From Cochliopodium minus (Eukaryota > Discosea > Himatismenida > Cochliopodiidae): a stretch of 30,150 bases of DNA. The DNA is taken from NCBI GenBank assembly GCA_024220525.1, contig JAMYWO010000175.1, forward strand, positions 57,130 through 87,279, given 5' to 3'. Below are positions 1 through 12,376 of the stretch, piece after piece. The translations under genes and the position numbers were made by a program. How positions within the stretch are numbered: the first letter of the stretch is position 1; each line of letters begins with the position of its first letter. The notes under the pieces are model-generated. The model was not told the DNA's origin. It saw nothing but the letters and a program-made list of their open reading frames with translations, and did no database searches.

Positions 1-119
1 TTATTTTTATTTTTATTTTTATTTTTATTTTTATTTTTATTTTTATTTTTATTTTTATTTTTATTTTTATTTTATAATTTTATTTTTTTATTTTATTTTT
101 ATTTTTTTTTTAAATAAAG
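1..119 (+). repeat. TTTTTA hexamer array, left part of VPS18 intron 3
   Basis: Bases 1-72 are a near-perfect TTTTTA tandem array, followed by irregular T-rich sequence ending in a 3' splice site (AG at 118-119). It carries on the array at the right end of the window in the same orientation and in the same 6-bp phase. Confidence 0.95.
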
Positions 120-1018
120 GTAGCAAGTCATTCGAACAAGTGACGTTGTTGTTTATGAATGGAGAAGAAAAAGCGTTAAAAGTGTATTTAATCAAAAAAT
201 TAGAGTTTTTAACGAATTCAACAGAAAAGAAATCAACACAACTTTCCATTCTCGCACATTGGATCATAGAAATAGAATTGAATGACATTGATTCTTTTGA
301 AGCGCAACAAAAAAAAAATGAAAAAACCTCCTCCGAGAAAAACCTCCTCCTCTTTTTCTCCAAATACAAATCCCTCCTTGATTATCGTACCTCCAAAGAC
401 TTGCTTCTCAAACATGGTCATGCTCATCTCTTATTTGAATACAACAAAATCATTGGTATTTTTCTTTTTTCATTTTAAAATTTATTTTATATTAATATTT
501 AAATTAATTTAAATATTAATATTTTAAATTTAAATTAATTTATTTTATATTAATATTTAAAATTTATTTTATATTAATATTTAAATTAATTTATTTTATA
601 TTAATATTTAAATTTTATTTTATTTTATATTTAAATTAATTTATTTTATTATTATTAAAATTAATATTAATATTTAAATTAATTTATTTTATATTAATAT
701 TTATTATTCACTTTTAAATTTATTTCATTTATGATTTAAATGATTTATTTTTTAATTTTTTTTAAAAAAAGGGGACTGGAATAGTGCGATAATGTATTTG
801 TTGCATAAACACGATTATGTTTCGATAATAGAACTTCTCCTTCAAAAAATAACAGTAGATGTCGAACTTTATTACCAACTTTCTGTTCCCCTCCTCTCTC
901 ATCTCCCTCGTCTCACTGGTTACTCCCTTTCTTTCTTTTTCAAAAAAATAATATTTATTATAATACTTATTAACATTATTATTATTATTATTATTATTAT
1001 AATACTTATTAAACATTA

Positions 1019-1049
<31 letters not shown>

Positions 1050-2866
1050 ACTTATTATTTTTATTATTATTATTATAATACTTATTAAACATTATTATTA
1101 TTATTATACTTATTATACTTATTAAACATTATTGTTATTATTGTTATTATTGTTATTATTATACTTATTATTATTGTTATTATTTTTATTATTGTTATTA
1201 TTATACTTATTATTATTATTATTATTATTGTTATTATTGTTATTATTATTATTATTATTATTATACTTATTAAACATCAAATTTATTTTTATTATTATTA
1301 TTATTATTCATCATTATTTTTTGGAATAATAATGTTTTATTTTTTAAATTTAATTTAATTTGTTTGGGAATATAATGTTTTTATTATAATATATTTTTAA
1401 ATATTTTTATTATGTTATATATTTTTATTTTTGTATATTTATTTTTAATATTTTTTTTATATTTTTTAATACTTATTTTTTTTAAAAAGTAATGTTGTGG
1501 ATGAAGACAGCGTTAAAGTTGGATTGCAGGAGATTGTTGCCAGCATTGACGATGTACGAACCATACACAATGAACGAAGAAAAAGACAATGTACACTGGG
1601 GAATTCATTATTTGATGCATGTGGTGAGTGTAAATAAAAACGAAGACGAGACAGTTCATAATTGTTTGATTTCTTTGCTTTGTAAATTGGAAGATGAAAA
1701 ACCCCTCATTCATTTTTTAAAAAGTGAAACTCAAATCTTTTATGATTTACAATACGCTCTCAACCTCACCCTTTCTTCCAACAAAAAACACTCTGCCTCC
1801 ATCATTTACACTAAAATGTCTCTTTTTGAAGAAGCCATTGATATTTCTCTCCAAGTCAACTATGAAATCGCCGTTCAATATGCCAAAATCGTACCCCTTT
1901 TTCTTTTTTTCTTTTCTTTTTTTATTATTCATTTTATTTTATTTATTTTATTTATTTTATTAATTTTATTTATTTTATTTATTTTTATTTAAAAAATTAA
2001 AATAATTGAAAGGTGGATGATACAGATGAGAAACTAAAGAAGATATGGTTGTCGATAGGAAAGTATGTTATAGAAAAAGAAGGGAACATTCAAGCTGCAA
2101 TGAAAGTTATTTCTGAAGGACCTTACCTGAAAGTAACAACAATATTTTCATCTTAATGTCATTATTTTAATATTATTGTTTTAATATTATTATTTTAATA
2201 TTGTTATTTTATTTATTTTATTAATTTTAAATAATGTTAAATTAAATTTATTTAAATATTATTTAATTTATAAAAATAAAAATGAAATTATTATTAAATT
2301 TATTAAAAAAGGTGGAAGATTTGATACCATTTTTCCCAGATACAACACTGATAAATTCATTTAAAGAAGAGATAAATGATCAATCAAGAACATACGACCA
2401 TAACATTCAAGAACACAAATCAGAAATGGAAATGATTGAAAATAACACAAACATTCTCCGCATTGAATTGAAATCATTACGTGACACTCCTCTCTCTTTA
2501 GAAATAAACTCAAAGTGTTTTTCTTGTCGTCTTTTGATAAATCCTTCACAACCATACTATTACTTTTCTTGTGGGCACATTACTCACCAAGATTGTCTCA
2601 TAAAAGATGTTTCTGAAAGATACGAAGTTGATAAAAAAAAAGAAATTTTTCAACTAAAAAAAGACATTCAGTACTTCAAAGAAAAAGGTGTTGTTGAAGG
2701 AAGAAATGCAAAGGGAGTAATTTTTAAGGCAGATGTTTTGAAAGATAAACTCGATAGTATCATTGCAAGTGAGTGTTTCTATTGTGGGAGTCATATTGTT
2801 GAAACTATTGACATGGACTTTTATGGAGAAGAAGAGGAAGTTCAAAAATTTAGTTTTGACATTTAA
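120..2866 (+). CDS. VPS18: VPS18 (HOPS/CORVET core subunit), exons 4-8, C-terminal half
   Basis: This is the C-terminal half of the vacuolar/endolysosomal tethering subunit Vps18 (Pep3, deep orange). Exons that keep frame through GT-AG introns are 120-455, 772-918, 1490-1890, 2013-2132 and 2312-2866. The first four encode the alpha-helical clathrin-repeat solenoid (for example the LLPALTMYEP and AVQYAKIVDD stretches align with animal Vps18). The last exon gives a coiled coil and the C-terminal RING: CFSC, then SCGHITHQDC, a long insert, then CFYCG (about residues 862-951 of the full protein), the spacing typical of Vps18. The first exon starts inside a codon after an AG at 118-119, so the gene begins elsewhere; its 5' half is at 28267-30058, at the other end of the window. 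Its intron 919-1489 is unusually long and made of TTA-type repeats. Stop TAA. It converges on phytochelatin synthase with 49 bp between stops. Confidence 0.95.
456..771 (+). repeat. AT-only repeats inside VPS18 intron 4
   Basis: The 316-bp intron between VPS18 exons 4 and 5 consists, from about 477 to 710, of degenerate repeats of roughly 30 bp built from ATTTATTTTATATTAA and TATTTAAATTAA elements. Many are self-complementary. No coding potential. Confidence 0.85.
919..1489 (+). repeat. Long TTA/TTG microsatellite intron (VPS18 intron 5)
   Basis: This 571-bp intron contains, from about 950 to 1310, arrays of TTA and TTG triplets separated by recurring ATACTTATTAAACATTATT blocks, so it is a higher-order repeat rather than a simple run. 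It produces long Leu-, Tyr- or Asn-rich open frames that are not genes. The rest is T-rich sequence up to the acceptor TTTAAAAAG. Confidence 0.9.
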
Positions 2867-2915
2867 AAAAAAATAATAAAAAAAATATTGTTGTTTTTTT
2901 AAATAAATTTTTTTT

Positions 2916-5171
2916 TTAATTTCTGCTTGGGCAACTGTTGTATAATTTTAATTTACTGTCTATTTGACAAGTACAACTGATAATAGGATGAGTAACATTA
3001 CCAATTGCAATGAAAGATCTGCTTAGTTGGTTGATTTCGAAATGGAGTAAAGGTTGGGACGGTTCAGTCACTGAAACAATTTCTTTCCAATATTGAAACA
3101 AAGAAGGAGAAAGAGAATCGTGATAAAGTTTCGAAGGAAAAGAGAAAATGATAAGGGAAATTAATTCTTTACAGAAAGGAATGTTTTCAGGAAAATTATA
3201 ATTCATCTCTCCAATAATTTTGAAAAGTTTTGTTTCTCTTATTTCGTTTAAAAGTTGTTTTATAGCTGCTTTGTGATTTTCTGATAAATTGTTTTCTTTT
3301 TCATTTTCGAAATTGAGAGAAACAGTTTTGAATTGATCCAACATTACTTTTATGCTTTCAAAAAAGTTTTTCAAAATTTCTTTTTCATCATTACTATTCT
3401 TCAACTTTTTTGGTATTTCTGTCATTATTGGACTTATAAACTCTTTCCACTTTGTAATATCCATTTTAATACTACAAAATAACTAATTTTTTTATTTTTT
3501 AACAAATTTAATTTTTTTAAAAAAAAAAAAAGATTACAGAAATGGTTGGTCCATGAAGCTCATGATCTAAATTTGATGGTTTTTGAACAACAATGTATCC
3601 TCTTTAAAAATAAAGAATTAAATTAAAAAAAATAATTAATTAAAAAATAATTGAAAAATAAAAAAATAATTAAATAAAAAAAATTACCTAGATTTTCCAG
3701 TTGCCTCATCTTTAGGAAGCATGGAATCATACAATTGTTTAATATCCACCCAATGAGGCCCATACTTGAATCTATTTTTAAAAATTATTTTTTTGTTTTT
3801 TATTAAAATTTTTTAAATGAAAAAAATATTTAATAAGCATTAAATAATGAAATAAAAATTAAAATTTAAAAAATGAAGAAAAGTAATTTTAAATTTTACC
3901 TTGCAACATCCAATATTAAAACTTTTCCAGTTTTGGAGTCATATGCTGAAATAGGACTAAAATGTCCTGTTCCTATATTTTTTTTTCATTTTAGTAAATT
4001 TTTTTTATTTTTTATTTTTTATTTTTTATTTTTTATTTTTTATTTTTTATTTTTTATTTTTTATTTTTTATTTTTTTTGTAATGATTATTTTTATTTAAA
4101 TAATTACCAGTTTGTCCCAAACCTCTGCGGTCATAAGAAGCAATTAAAATACCTTTATCATCGTTTTTACAACAATTTTCAATTTCTTTTTTAAAATTTT
4201 CCAAATTTGATTCCTCCGCTATCGTTACTATTTTATCAACAAAATTAAAACAAAATGATTATTAAATAATTTTGTTTTAATTTGAATAAAAAAATAAGAA
4301 ATAATCTGATTGAAATGATTTAATTTAAATTTAAAATAATCTGATTGAAATGATTTAAATATTTATTAAAAATTAAAATAAATTATTGAGAGGAGAATTA
4401 CTTTTAGTTTGGGCACCATTACATTTTGCCAAGCAAGAAAACTCTGAAATGGTGATTCCCACTTTCTTTGATATCTCTGGAGGAACACAACACTGAAGTA
4501 ATTCTTCTGAATACCATCTGTTCGAATAATAACATAAATCAAATCAAATTCATTCGTTTTATTAATTTAAATAAAATTTAAAATAATTAAAAAAAAAGAT
4601 AATTATAAATTAAAATTATAAATTAAAATTATAAATTAAAATTATCAAGTTAATCATTTGAAGAAATAAAGAGATTAAAGAGATCAGAGAGTTGAAAATA
4701 ATTTTTACCTCCATACACCCTTCCATTTTCTTTGTGGATCAACTGATAATGCATTTAATGCAACCACCAAACTTCCAAAAGCACACCATGCAGGTTCTGA
4801 TTGGGTGTGATGATTGGAAACCAATTTAAAAAAATTTTCAGCACCTCCATTGTAGAGTGATGATTTAAATATTTCTTTCCCTTTCTTTGAATCCAATGCA
4901 ATACAACTTATTGGTAATTCTCTTCTATAAAAACTATATTTTGTTTTAAAATATTTCAATATTTTTTTTCAGCTAAATAAAAAAATTATAATATTACCTT
5001 TCTGATGTGTTGCTTTCAAAATCATCTGTAACAAGTGTTATAAGCTAATTAAGAAGGTGATATAAAAAAAAAATTCTTACAGTATCTTTTGTTAAAGTAG
5101 ATTTTATTGTTTATTTTGTTTAATTTGAATCCAAAATATTTTGGTTTGATCAATTTGATATTCTTTTTCAT
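2916..5171 (-). CDS. PCS: Phytochelatin synthase (EC 2.3.2.15), full length, 9 exons
   Basis: The protein joins gamma-Glu-Cys units of glutathione into phytochelatins, which bind cadmium and other metals. Exons in coding order: 5171-5081, 5025-4998, 4933-4709, 4517-4402, 4227-4108, 3972-3900, 3771-3688, 3601-3538, 3449-2916, giving 1335 bp and 444 aa with every phase matching. Motifs align with plant enzymes: SFYRRELP, QSEPAWC (catalytic Cys about residue 90), RKWKGVWRWY, QTGTGHFSP (His about 197) and LILDVARFKYGPHW (Asp about 215). The Cys-His-Asp spacing is nearly that of Arabidopsis PCS1 (56/162/180). The last exon is the C-terminal regulatory domain (ETKLFKIIGEM versus ETELFKHINKF in the plant protein), reached by an intron at 3450-3537. 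Its N-terminus carries about 38 extra, basic residues with no clear targeting call. Intron 3973-4107 holds a 7-bp A/T repeat. It lies 163 bp downstream of DOCK on the same strand. Confidence 0.95.
3997..4076. repeat. ATTTTTT heptamer array in a phytochelatin synthase intron
   Basis: About ten copies of a 7-bp ATTTTTT unit lie inside the intron at 3973-4107. In the sense direction of the gene the array is A-rich, unlike the T-rich arrays in VPS18 and EXO84 introns. Confidence 0.9.
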
Positions 5172-5334
5172 TGGAGTTTAAGATATCAAAAAAGAAGAAT
5201 CAGTCAAACGATTTTTTTTATTTTTTTATTAAATGTTGGTATTTCAAATAATTACAATTTTATTAAAAAATTAACAGCTGGCAATGTGACGTAATATTAG
5301 TAAGATCAAACAAATAATTTCCAAAAAAAAATCT

Positions 5335-8300
5335 TTATTTCTTTTTATTTACTTTAGTAACCTTTTTCTTTTTGATATTTAAAGAAAGATTTTGACTTTT
5401 ATTCAAACCAATAGGAGTTATCTGAGATCTATTGTTTAAAGCATTTCCTTTCACAAAAAGTTTTCCTTGATAACCAACAGAACGCATATCTTGTTGTAAT
5501 TTCTCAAAAAAATCTTCCAGTTTAGTTTGCATAGGTAAAATGTCAAGATGACAATATGTTCCGTGAATAAAGAGAGCATTTTCAAGAATATCCATCTGTT
5601 CAATCAACAAAGAATTAAGCTGTTCCACCATTTTCACATCACTGGGATTTTCTTTCTTGTATGAATCATTTATAAAAGCCAATCTATAGATTTTTGTTCT
5701 GAAAAAAAAAAAAAAGAAAATTAAAATAAAATAAAATAAAATATTTCTTAAAACAAAAATTTTTACCCTCCATTCACAGCAGCATCAATAATACCATTTA
5801 AAGCACGAGTAAGAGATTTTATGTTGTCTTCCAGCTGAGAACGATTCAAAGAAATGTCTTGTTTGATTGTGTTTAAAAGAAGTTGGAGTTCCTCGTTTTT
5901 TTCTTTCACACTGGAAACACTGTTTTGAATAGGAGAAGACTCTACCTGAACATATTTGGAAACACGAGAACATTTGACAAAAGAAGGGAAAAATTCTTCA
6001 GTGACATAATAGGTTTTCATCAACCAGAGTTTTTTAAACTCCTCTACTTGATCATTTTTAACGGTGGGTTTTTCTTTGAAAAAAGATTTGCTGTAACAAA
6101 AAATGTTGATGTCATTGTTCTGAAAATACTTTATCACATTTTGAGGAGCATTTTTGAGGTATTGAGGAAGAGGTTGTTGTAACATTTCTTCTTTGAAAGA
6201 AGGATTGACAGCAGTGATTAACAAAAGTTGTTCATCCATGTTTTTGTCTTCCTCTGTAATCTCTGTTTTGTTCAAAAGACGAGCAGAAGGGAATTTCTTG
6301 GTAACTTCTTCTGTAAACTCTTGCAATCTTTGAAACTGTTTCCCCTTGAAAATAAAGTCTTGGTTTCTCAAGTTTTCACCCCACTTTTTACCATAATAAC
6401 CCACTTTGAAAAATGTTTCGAAAAATCTTTCTTCACTGCTCAGTTTTGAATAAAGTTGAGATTGCATTTGTGAGATATCTGACAACTTTTCGTAAGCATA
6501 CACAGATTGGTAGTATTGTGACATTTCGTTGAGGCAAGTTATTGCTTTTTCCCATAAGCTTCCCATATCAAAATATTCCACCACTTTCATCATTAATCTT
6601 ATTTTCCTCGAACTCTCCATTTCTTCTTTGTATTCTAACAATGGTGGTATAATCTCAGAGCTCCATTCTATTAAAAATTTTAATTTAGTAAATATAATAA
6701 AAACCATTTTAATAAACTTAATTTATTGTTTTTAAATTAGTTTAAAATAAAATCATAATAATTTTTTAATTTGTGTATTTTTAAAAAGAAATTTATTTAC
6801 TGAGTAAATTGGCATGAAGGGTGAGAGTACTGGCAGCTTCTTGGTAGTTATTGGATTGAAGATGAAGGTCAGTTAAAGAGTGAACATAACGGATGTACAA
6901 ATCGACACGTTTGGAAGAAATGAGGTACTCCATCAACTTGGTAGTTGCGTTGACACGTTCATCCTCGTATTCTATGCGTTTAGGAAGAGTTTTGATTTCC
7001 AATATGTGTCCCAAAATGGTTTTCATTTCTTCCAAAAACTTTTTAGCAACTTTTTCGTTTTTACATTTTGTTTCGCTGAAAAGAGGGAAAAAAGAATTTG
7101 AAAAAAAATCTAAATGTACACTATTCACACTCTCATCATCAAACGTTTCTATTGTTCTTCCAACCACAGTAGTGTAATCATCTGTTTCTTCTATCTCTTT
7201 TATAACGATACCGATGTACATGTCCAAAAATATTCTGCTCAACTCTTTTTTGCTTATGAAACTTGCTTTTAAGTAATGACTTGTTGCTCTTGCGAGAAAA
7301 GTGGTTTGGAAAGAAGGAATGGAGACCCACAAGTGTTTCAAAATTTTGGCACATTCAATTCTGAGGTCTCCGTATCTCTCCAACACAAATTTCTTCTTCC
7401 ACTCTGCGTATACTTCTATGTTCAAAAAATCACTCGTTACTATCTCCAAAAAGAATGCCAACAACTGTCCCCACAATGGTATTTCTATTGAAAAAAAATA
7501 ATAAACAAAAAATAATAAAAGAATTAAGATGAAATAATAAAATAATGGAATAATTAAAAAAGAAACAAAACAAAAAAAAGATACCATTTTTAAAATTATC
7601 TTTTCTACTTAGAAGTAGGAGAGAAAAAGCACGTAAGATGGAATTGTAAACAGTGTAGTTGAAAATGTTTAAAGAAAAAAGATGTTGAGGAAGCCTCTTC
7701 TCTCCTGTCAAAATTTCACGGAAAATCTGGATGGCGGAAGAGATGTTGGAAGAGTCCTTCTCTTTATTTGAAGAAACAAAATTGTTGAAAATAACATTAT
7801 TTTCTTCAAATAAATAAAAACATAATAAATAAGAAATAGAAGTGTAGTGTTCTTTGGAAGAGGTGTTGAAAGAAGAGACGATTATTGAAAAAAGATTGGA
7901 TAATTCGCTTTGGAACTTGTTGATTTCTTGTTTCGATTGGATTTCTTTCAAATAAAAATAAAAAGACAAAAGAGAACAAAACAACTGAGAGGCTTTTTCA
8001 CGAAGAGAAGGGAGGTTGTTTTGATTAGAAAAAGTGTAAAGCAAAGACAAATCGTTGAAAAGATAAGAAGAAATGCTGATGATCAAAAGCTGATCTTGTT
8101 CGTTCTCTTGATTCGTGTTGTTTAAAAGCTTCAAAACAAAATCAATCTTTTCTTCGTTAATCTTTGGACGATCCACAAGATAAGGAGTGGACTGGAGAAG
8201 AGAAATGATGACCTGAGAAAGCTCCGAAATGGACAAATATTTTCTGACATAAGGGAAAGTACTGTCAATGTTTTTCAAAACCAAAACTTGACTTCCAATG

Positions 8301-11300
8301 TAAGTCTTGTTTTCGTTTTTCATTATAGTATTTAAAGTATTAAAATATTTAAAGACATTCTCTTTAAAATCGTTCTTCTCATTTTCGTTGGAGGAAGAAG
8401 AGGAAAGGTAAAAGAGACGAGACTTGTCTATAATTTTCCAATGGTATTCAAGCACTTTGAGGGCACTTCTTTGACTCTTTCCATCGTCTTTTTGCTCTTG
8501 TTTAGCAAAGAGGGAGATGATGGATTGGAGGACGTGTTTGTACGTGTTTGGAGATTCGAAAAAATTATCTAAAAAATCATCAATCACCTTTCTAAATGCT
8601 GCCAATCTTCCACTTCCTACAATTCCCAACACATGATTTATACAATCAAATCTTTTGAAAAGAAATTACATTTTTTTTTAAGAAAAAATAATTAACAAGA
8701 AAAAGAAATATTACATCAAATCAGGGTATTTTTCTTGCTCCAAAAGTTCGAATAAGACTTGGAAAAGTTCTTTTAAAAACTTGGTGATTTCAAATTGATC
8801 AACAAAGGTGAATTTTTTGAGAGTATCCTCCAAATTGTCTTTATGTTGTTTCCAGGTGAGAATTTTCAAAATGGAAGGATGTTGGATGAGTTTGATGGAA
8901 GTCACTTCTGGGCGAATAAATAAGGATTCTTTGGATTGTTTTTGTGGATATTTATCAGGAAAAAGATAAAAAGAAGCATTGTTTTCTCCTTTTGGATATT
9001 TCAGAAAAGGAATTTCCATGTTTTCATTTGACAATACTGTTCCATCTCCATTACTTATGTTCATAAATCCCACACAATACGCTACTTTACCTAAAAAAAT
9101 TAAAAGTAAAAAAAAAATTAAAAAAAAATTATTAATAAAAAATATTAAAAGAAATAAAAAGAAATAAAAGTGATAAAAAATATACCCTTTTTATCTCTTG
9201 TGGTTGTATGGCGAGCAACAAAACGCAAATGAGAATCCAAAACTAAATCTAGAGGAAGAGAAACTTTGATGATTTCATTCCAAACAGGATTATTGTTGTG
9301 ATAAAAAATGACAGACTTGTACTCTGTTTTTTTCTCGTCGAAAGTACCCACACTCAAACAATCATTTATTTGGTTTCCTTCTTTATCATGAACTGAAATA
9401 GTCAACTCCACATTCTTTTCACTTTTTTTGTTTTCTTGTTGGAATAATCCTGTTTTATTTTTCAAAAATAAAAATTAAATTTTGTAAAAAAAAAAAATAA
9501 AAATGAAAATGAAAATGAAAATGAAAATGAAAATGAAAATGAAAAATACCTTTGTAAATGTTAACATAGAAATCATTTCTTGATTCACCAGGGTAGACCA
9601 CTTCAGGAAAAGTCAACATGGGGGTGATTCCATAGTTTTGGAACTCCTCTATTTCCAAAAACTTCCCCTTTTCCCATTTCACAAAAATGGCTATTGATGC
9701 ATTCGCCACTTTCTTTGCCTCTGTTTTATTCTTCAATATCACTTTTAAAATAAATTTGAAATTAATTGAAGGTAAAAAAAAAAATAAAAAGAATAAATTT
9801 TTGAAATTTAATTTAAAATATTTTAAATGAATTAAAGTTTTACTTTGGGGAAGATCAGAAAATTGAGATTCATTTTGAGGAACATAGATGGGCATTTTGA
9901 CTTCACCTTGTTTGAGCTCCTTGAGGGAGATGAATGAGCAGCCGTAGGGACACTTGTAATTGGTGGCAGATTTGTGCTTGGAACTGAGTTTTCCAACACG
10001 AACAATACTTGCAACCAAGAAAGTGTTATCAAAATCACTAATGTCTTTGAAAACGGTGAAATAATTATTCAAGTTTTGAATATCGAGAACCATCAGTTGA
10101 TTGGAAAGTCTCACCAAGAAAGATTCAGAAATGTACTTGTCTTCTTTTCCGTTGTAGAGTCTGAAATATAGTTCTGCGGAAGATTCCGCTTTCTCTTCTA
10201 ATCTGCAGATGAACGCGTTGAATTTAAGGTAGAGTTGGAAGAGCTCTTGTTGGGGAATTTGGTTGCTTCCTCCTTTTCTTCTTTCCAAAACTTGCGATCC
10301 TTTCACTTCACTTGTCTTTTGCTCTTCTTCCAAAAGATCTTTTGACTAAAAAAGAGATTAAAATTTAAAAAGATAAAATAAACTTTGTATTTAATATGAG
10401 AGTATTAAAAGATGAAATAAATAATTAAATAATAAAAAACAAAATACCTTTTCAAAGAGATTATAAATATTGGTATTTTTGAAATCAGAGATGAGTCCGT
10501 TGTCATAAGTGATGATTTCGAGGCCCATTTCCATATTTCCAGTTTCTATCTTTTTGAAAATGGTTTGATAAATTTCTTTTCTGTTTTTGGTTTCTGGATT
10601 GACGAGTTTTTGTTGGAGTTGAATGATCCCATAAAGAAATCCTTTCATCATATTAAATTTTTTGAATTTTTGTTTCTTTTTTTTTTTTTTTTTTTTGATT
10701 GAAATTTAATTGAAAAAGAAAAAAACAGATTATTATTATTTTTTACAGCTAATAATCCTTCGAGAATAGTTCCCCACTCAAGAATTGCTCTCTTTACTTT
10801 AATTAAATTAGGATCAGTCTCTGGATCCCAAGTTCCCTTTCTATGGTAATAAAAAAATATTTAAATACTTTATAATCAAATTAATAGAATTAAATTTAAA
10901 AAATAAAGAATTAAATTTAGAAAATAAAAAATTAAATTTAAAAATAATTAAAAAAATGAAATTTCTTAAATAAATTTTCAATAAATTACTTTTCATTTTC
11001 ATCTGTGTTGAGCAGTTGAATGTAATTTTTAGGAAAGATACCAGTGGAGTCGCAAGAAAGATTAGTACCTCGGTACCAGTTTTCCTCCTCTTGGTAAATC
11101 AATACTTCATCTCCCATGTTTAATGTTATATTCTTGTTTCCATTTGACTCAAAATTATAGATTACTTAATAATTATAAAAAAAAAATTTAATTTGAATAT
11201 TTATTTAATTAAAAATAAATTAAATTTGAAATTTGAGATTTAAAAATATAAAAGATTTACCTATTCCTCTTAGATCAACCTTATTCCAACCAGGAATATC

Positions 11301-12164
11301 ACTTTGACTATACTTACTCATTATTTTTTGTTCTATGGTGTTTTTAGGAAGAGGAGAGTTGGGAGAAAGTCTTTTGTTTCCATTATTATTGTTATTATTT
11401 GATTTGCTGGGAATATTGGTGATATTTAAAGTCACTTGTGAATTTCTTGGAAGGATGTTGGTTTTTGGGAGTGGTGATTCAGGTCTTGGAGGTGGTTCAT
11501 TGTTATTGTTTATTGTTACTTGTGAATTTCTTGGTAGAATGTTACCTCTTGGAGGAGATGATTCAGGTCTTGAGGGAGCATCATTATTGTTGATAGATAC
11601 TTGTGAATTTCTTGGAAGAATATTGGTTTTAGGGAGCAGTGATTCAGGTCTTGGAGGTGGTTCATTGTTAGTGTTGATAGTTACTTGTGAATTTCTTGGG
11701 AGTAAGTTTCCTTTAGATAGTAAATCAGTTCTTATTGGTATTTCTGGTTTTGTGGATATTTCATTCTTTGGGGAAAGCAATTCTTCCAAATTTTCACTCT
11801 GATTTTGATTGAATGTTTGTGATAAATCAATACTGGATTCTAAATCGTTATTATTTTGTTCATCCTCTTGTGTATTAATGTTGATTTGTTGTTCACTTGA
11901 TCTTAATTTGATTGGGGGAGGTGTTTTCTTTGGAATCATTTTTTTGATGGGAATTTTTTGATTTGGTAATTTTTGTAAATCCAATGATTGTGATAAATTT
12001 TGATTTTGTTTGATAGGAGGAGTATCTTTTTCAATCATCTTTTTTATTTGCATTTTTTTGACCATCTCATTTCCCCCTTCAATTATCTTCTTGGGTGGAA
12101 TAGTATTGTTCTCTCCTTTCTTTGGAGGCAATTTTGGTGGAGGTTTCTTTGGTGGAGCATTCAT
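5335..12164 (-). CDS. DOCK: DOCK-family guanine nucleotide exchange factor (DOCK180/DOCK A-B type), 12 exons
   Basis: This is a Rac-type GEF of the CDM family, expected to act with ELMO on actin and phagocytosis. Exons in coding order: 12164-11261, 11164-10990, 10840-10747, 10675-10448, 10345-9844, 9741-9550, 9449-9186, 9090-8715, 8651-7585, 7484-6801, 6667-5767, 5698-5335; total 5751 bp, 1916 aa, all phases consistent. Order of parts: a Pro/Lys/Asn-rich N-terminus (1-301) with four imperfect 28-aa repeats; an SH3 domain (about 302-359; VIYNFE, ENWYRGT, GIFPKNYIQLL); the helical region EWGTILEGLL; the DHR-1/C2 lipid-binding domain (about 685-860; RNDFYVNIYKG, YKSVIFYHNNNPVWNE, SHLRFVARH); armadillo-like helices; and the DHR-2 GEF domain (about 1480-1890; VGYYGKKW, IFKGKQF). 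AAVNGG matches the DPAVMGG segment that in DOCK proteins holds the nucleotide-sensor Val. Family members usually have SH3 at the very N-terminus, so the 300-residue extension is unusual. Start chosen at the only long open first exon; divergent from the next gene by 212 bp. Confidence 0.96.
9500..9546. repeat. AAAATG hexamer array in a DOCK intron
   Basis: About seven copies of AAAATG (CATTTT in the sense of the gene) lie in the 100-bp intron between DOCK exons 6 and 7 (9450-9549). It creates an artefactual His-Phe open frame. Confidence 0.9.
11425..11770 (-). repeat. 84-bp coding repeat in the DOCK N-terminus
   Basis: Four imperfect copies of about 84 bp (28 aa) encode the core NILPRNSQVTIN followed by N-rich and PPRPES segments. 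Copies differ at several codons while keeping frame, so this is an in-frame minisatellite and not a recent slippage product. The PPPRPES parts resemble SH3 ligands. Confidence 0.9.
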
Positions 12165-12376
12165 ATTTTGGGTAATATAAATTAATTTCTTTTGTGATTA
12201 AAAAAATCCAAATTTTTTTTTTATTCTTTTTTACTGGATGAATTTAGATTGATGTGTTTGCGATTGTGAAAGATATATTTTGGAGTAGAAGTTATATAAT
12301 TTTAGATGTTGAAAATTATAGAATAGAATATCTTTTGATTTTTATTTTCGTCAAAAAGAAGAAATATAAAAAAAAA
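12165..12376. promoter_or_regulatory. Shared divergent intergenic region (DOCK / R3H-EEP)
   Basis: These 212 bp must hold the 5' control sequences of both genes, since they start in opposite directions from it. Only T- and A-tracts are visible; no TATA-like or other motif can be singled out. Confidence 0.45.

Noticed and set aside
1-72. Telomere-like repeats at both ends of the window
   Set aside because: The TTTTTA arrays have the same orientation at both ends, whereas telomeres would be reverse complements; they contain no G, and they lie inside a VPS18 intron.
1132-1329. Poly-leucine open frame
   Set aside because: It is a TTA/TTG microsatellite inside a VPS18 intron.
2916-3464. A separate 182-aa gene starting MDITKW
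   Set aside because: Its sequence aligns with the C-terminal domain of phytochelatin synthase, and an 88-bp GT-AG intron joins it in phase to the catalytic exons.
11335-11802. Plus-strand open frame of about 155 codons with Gly/Leu repeats
   Set aside because: It is the antisense of the DOCK N-terminal 84-bp coding repeat.
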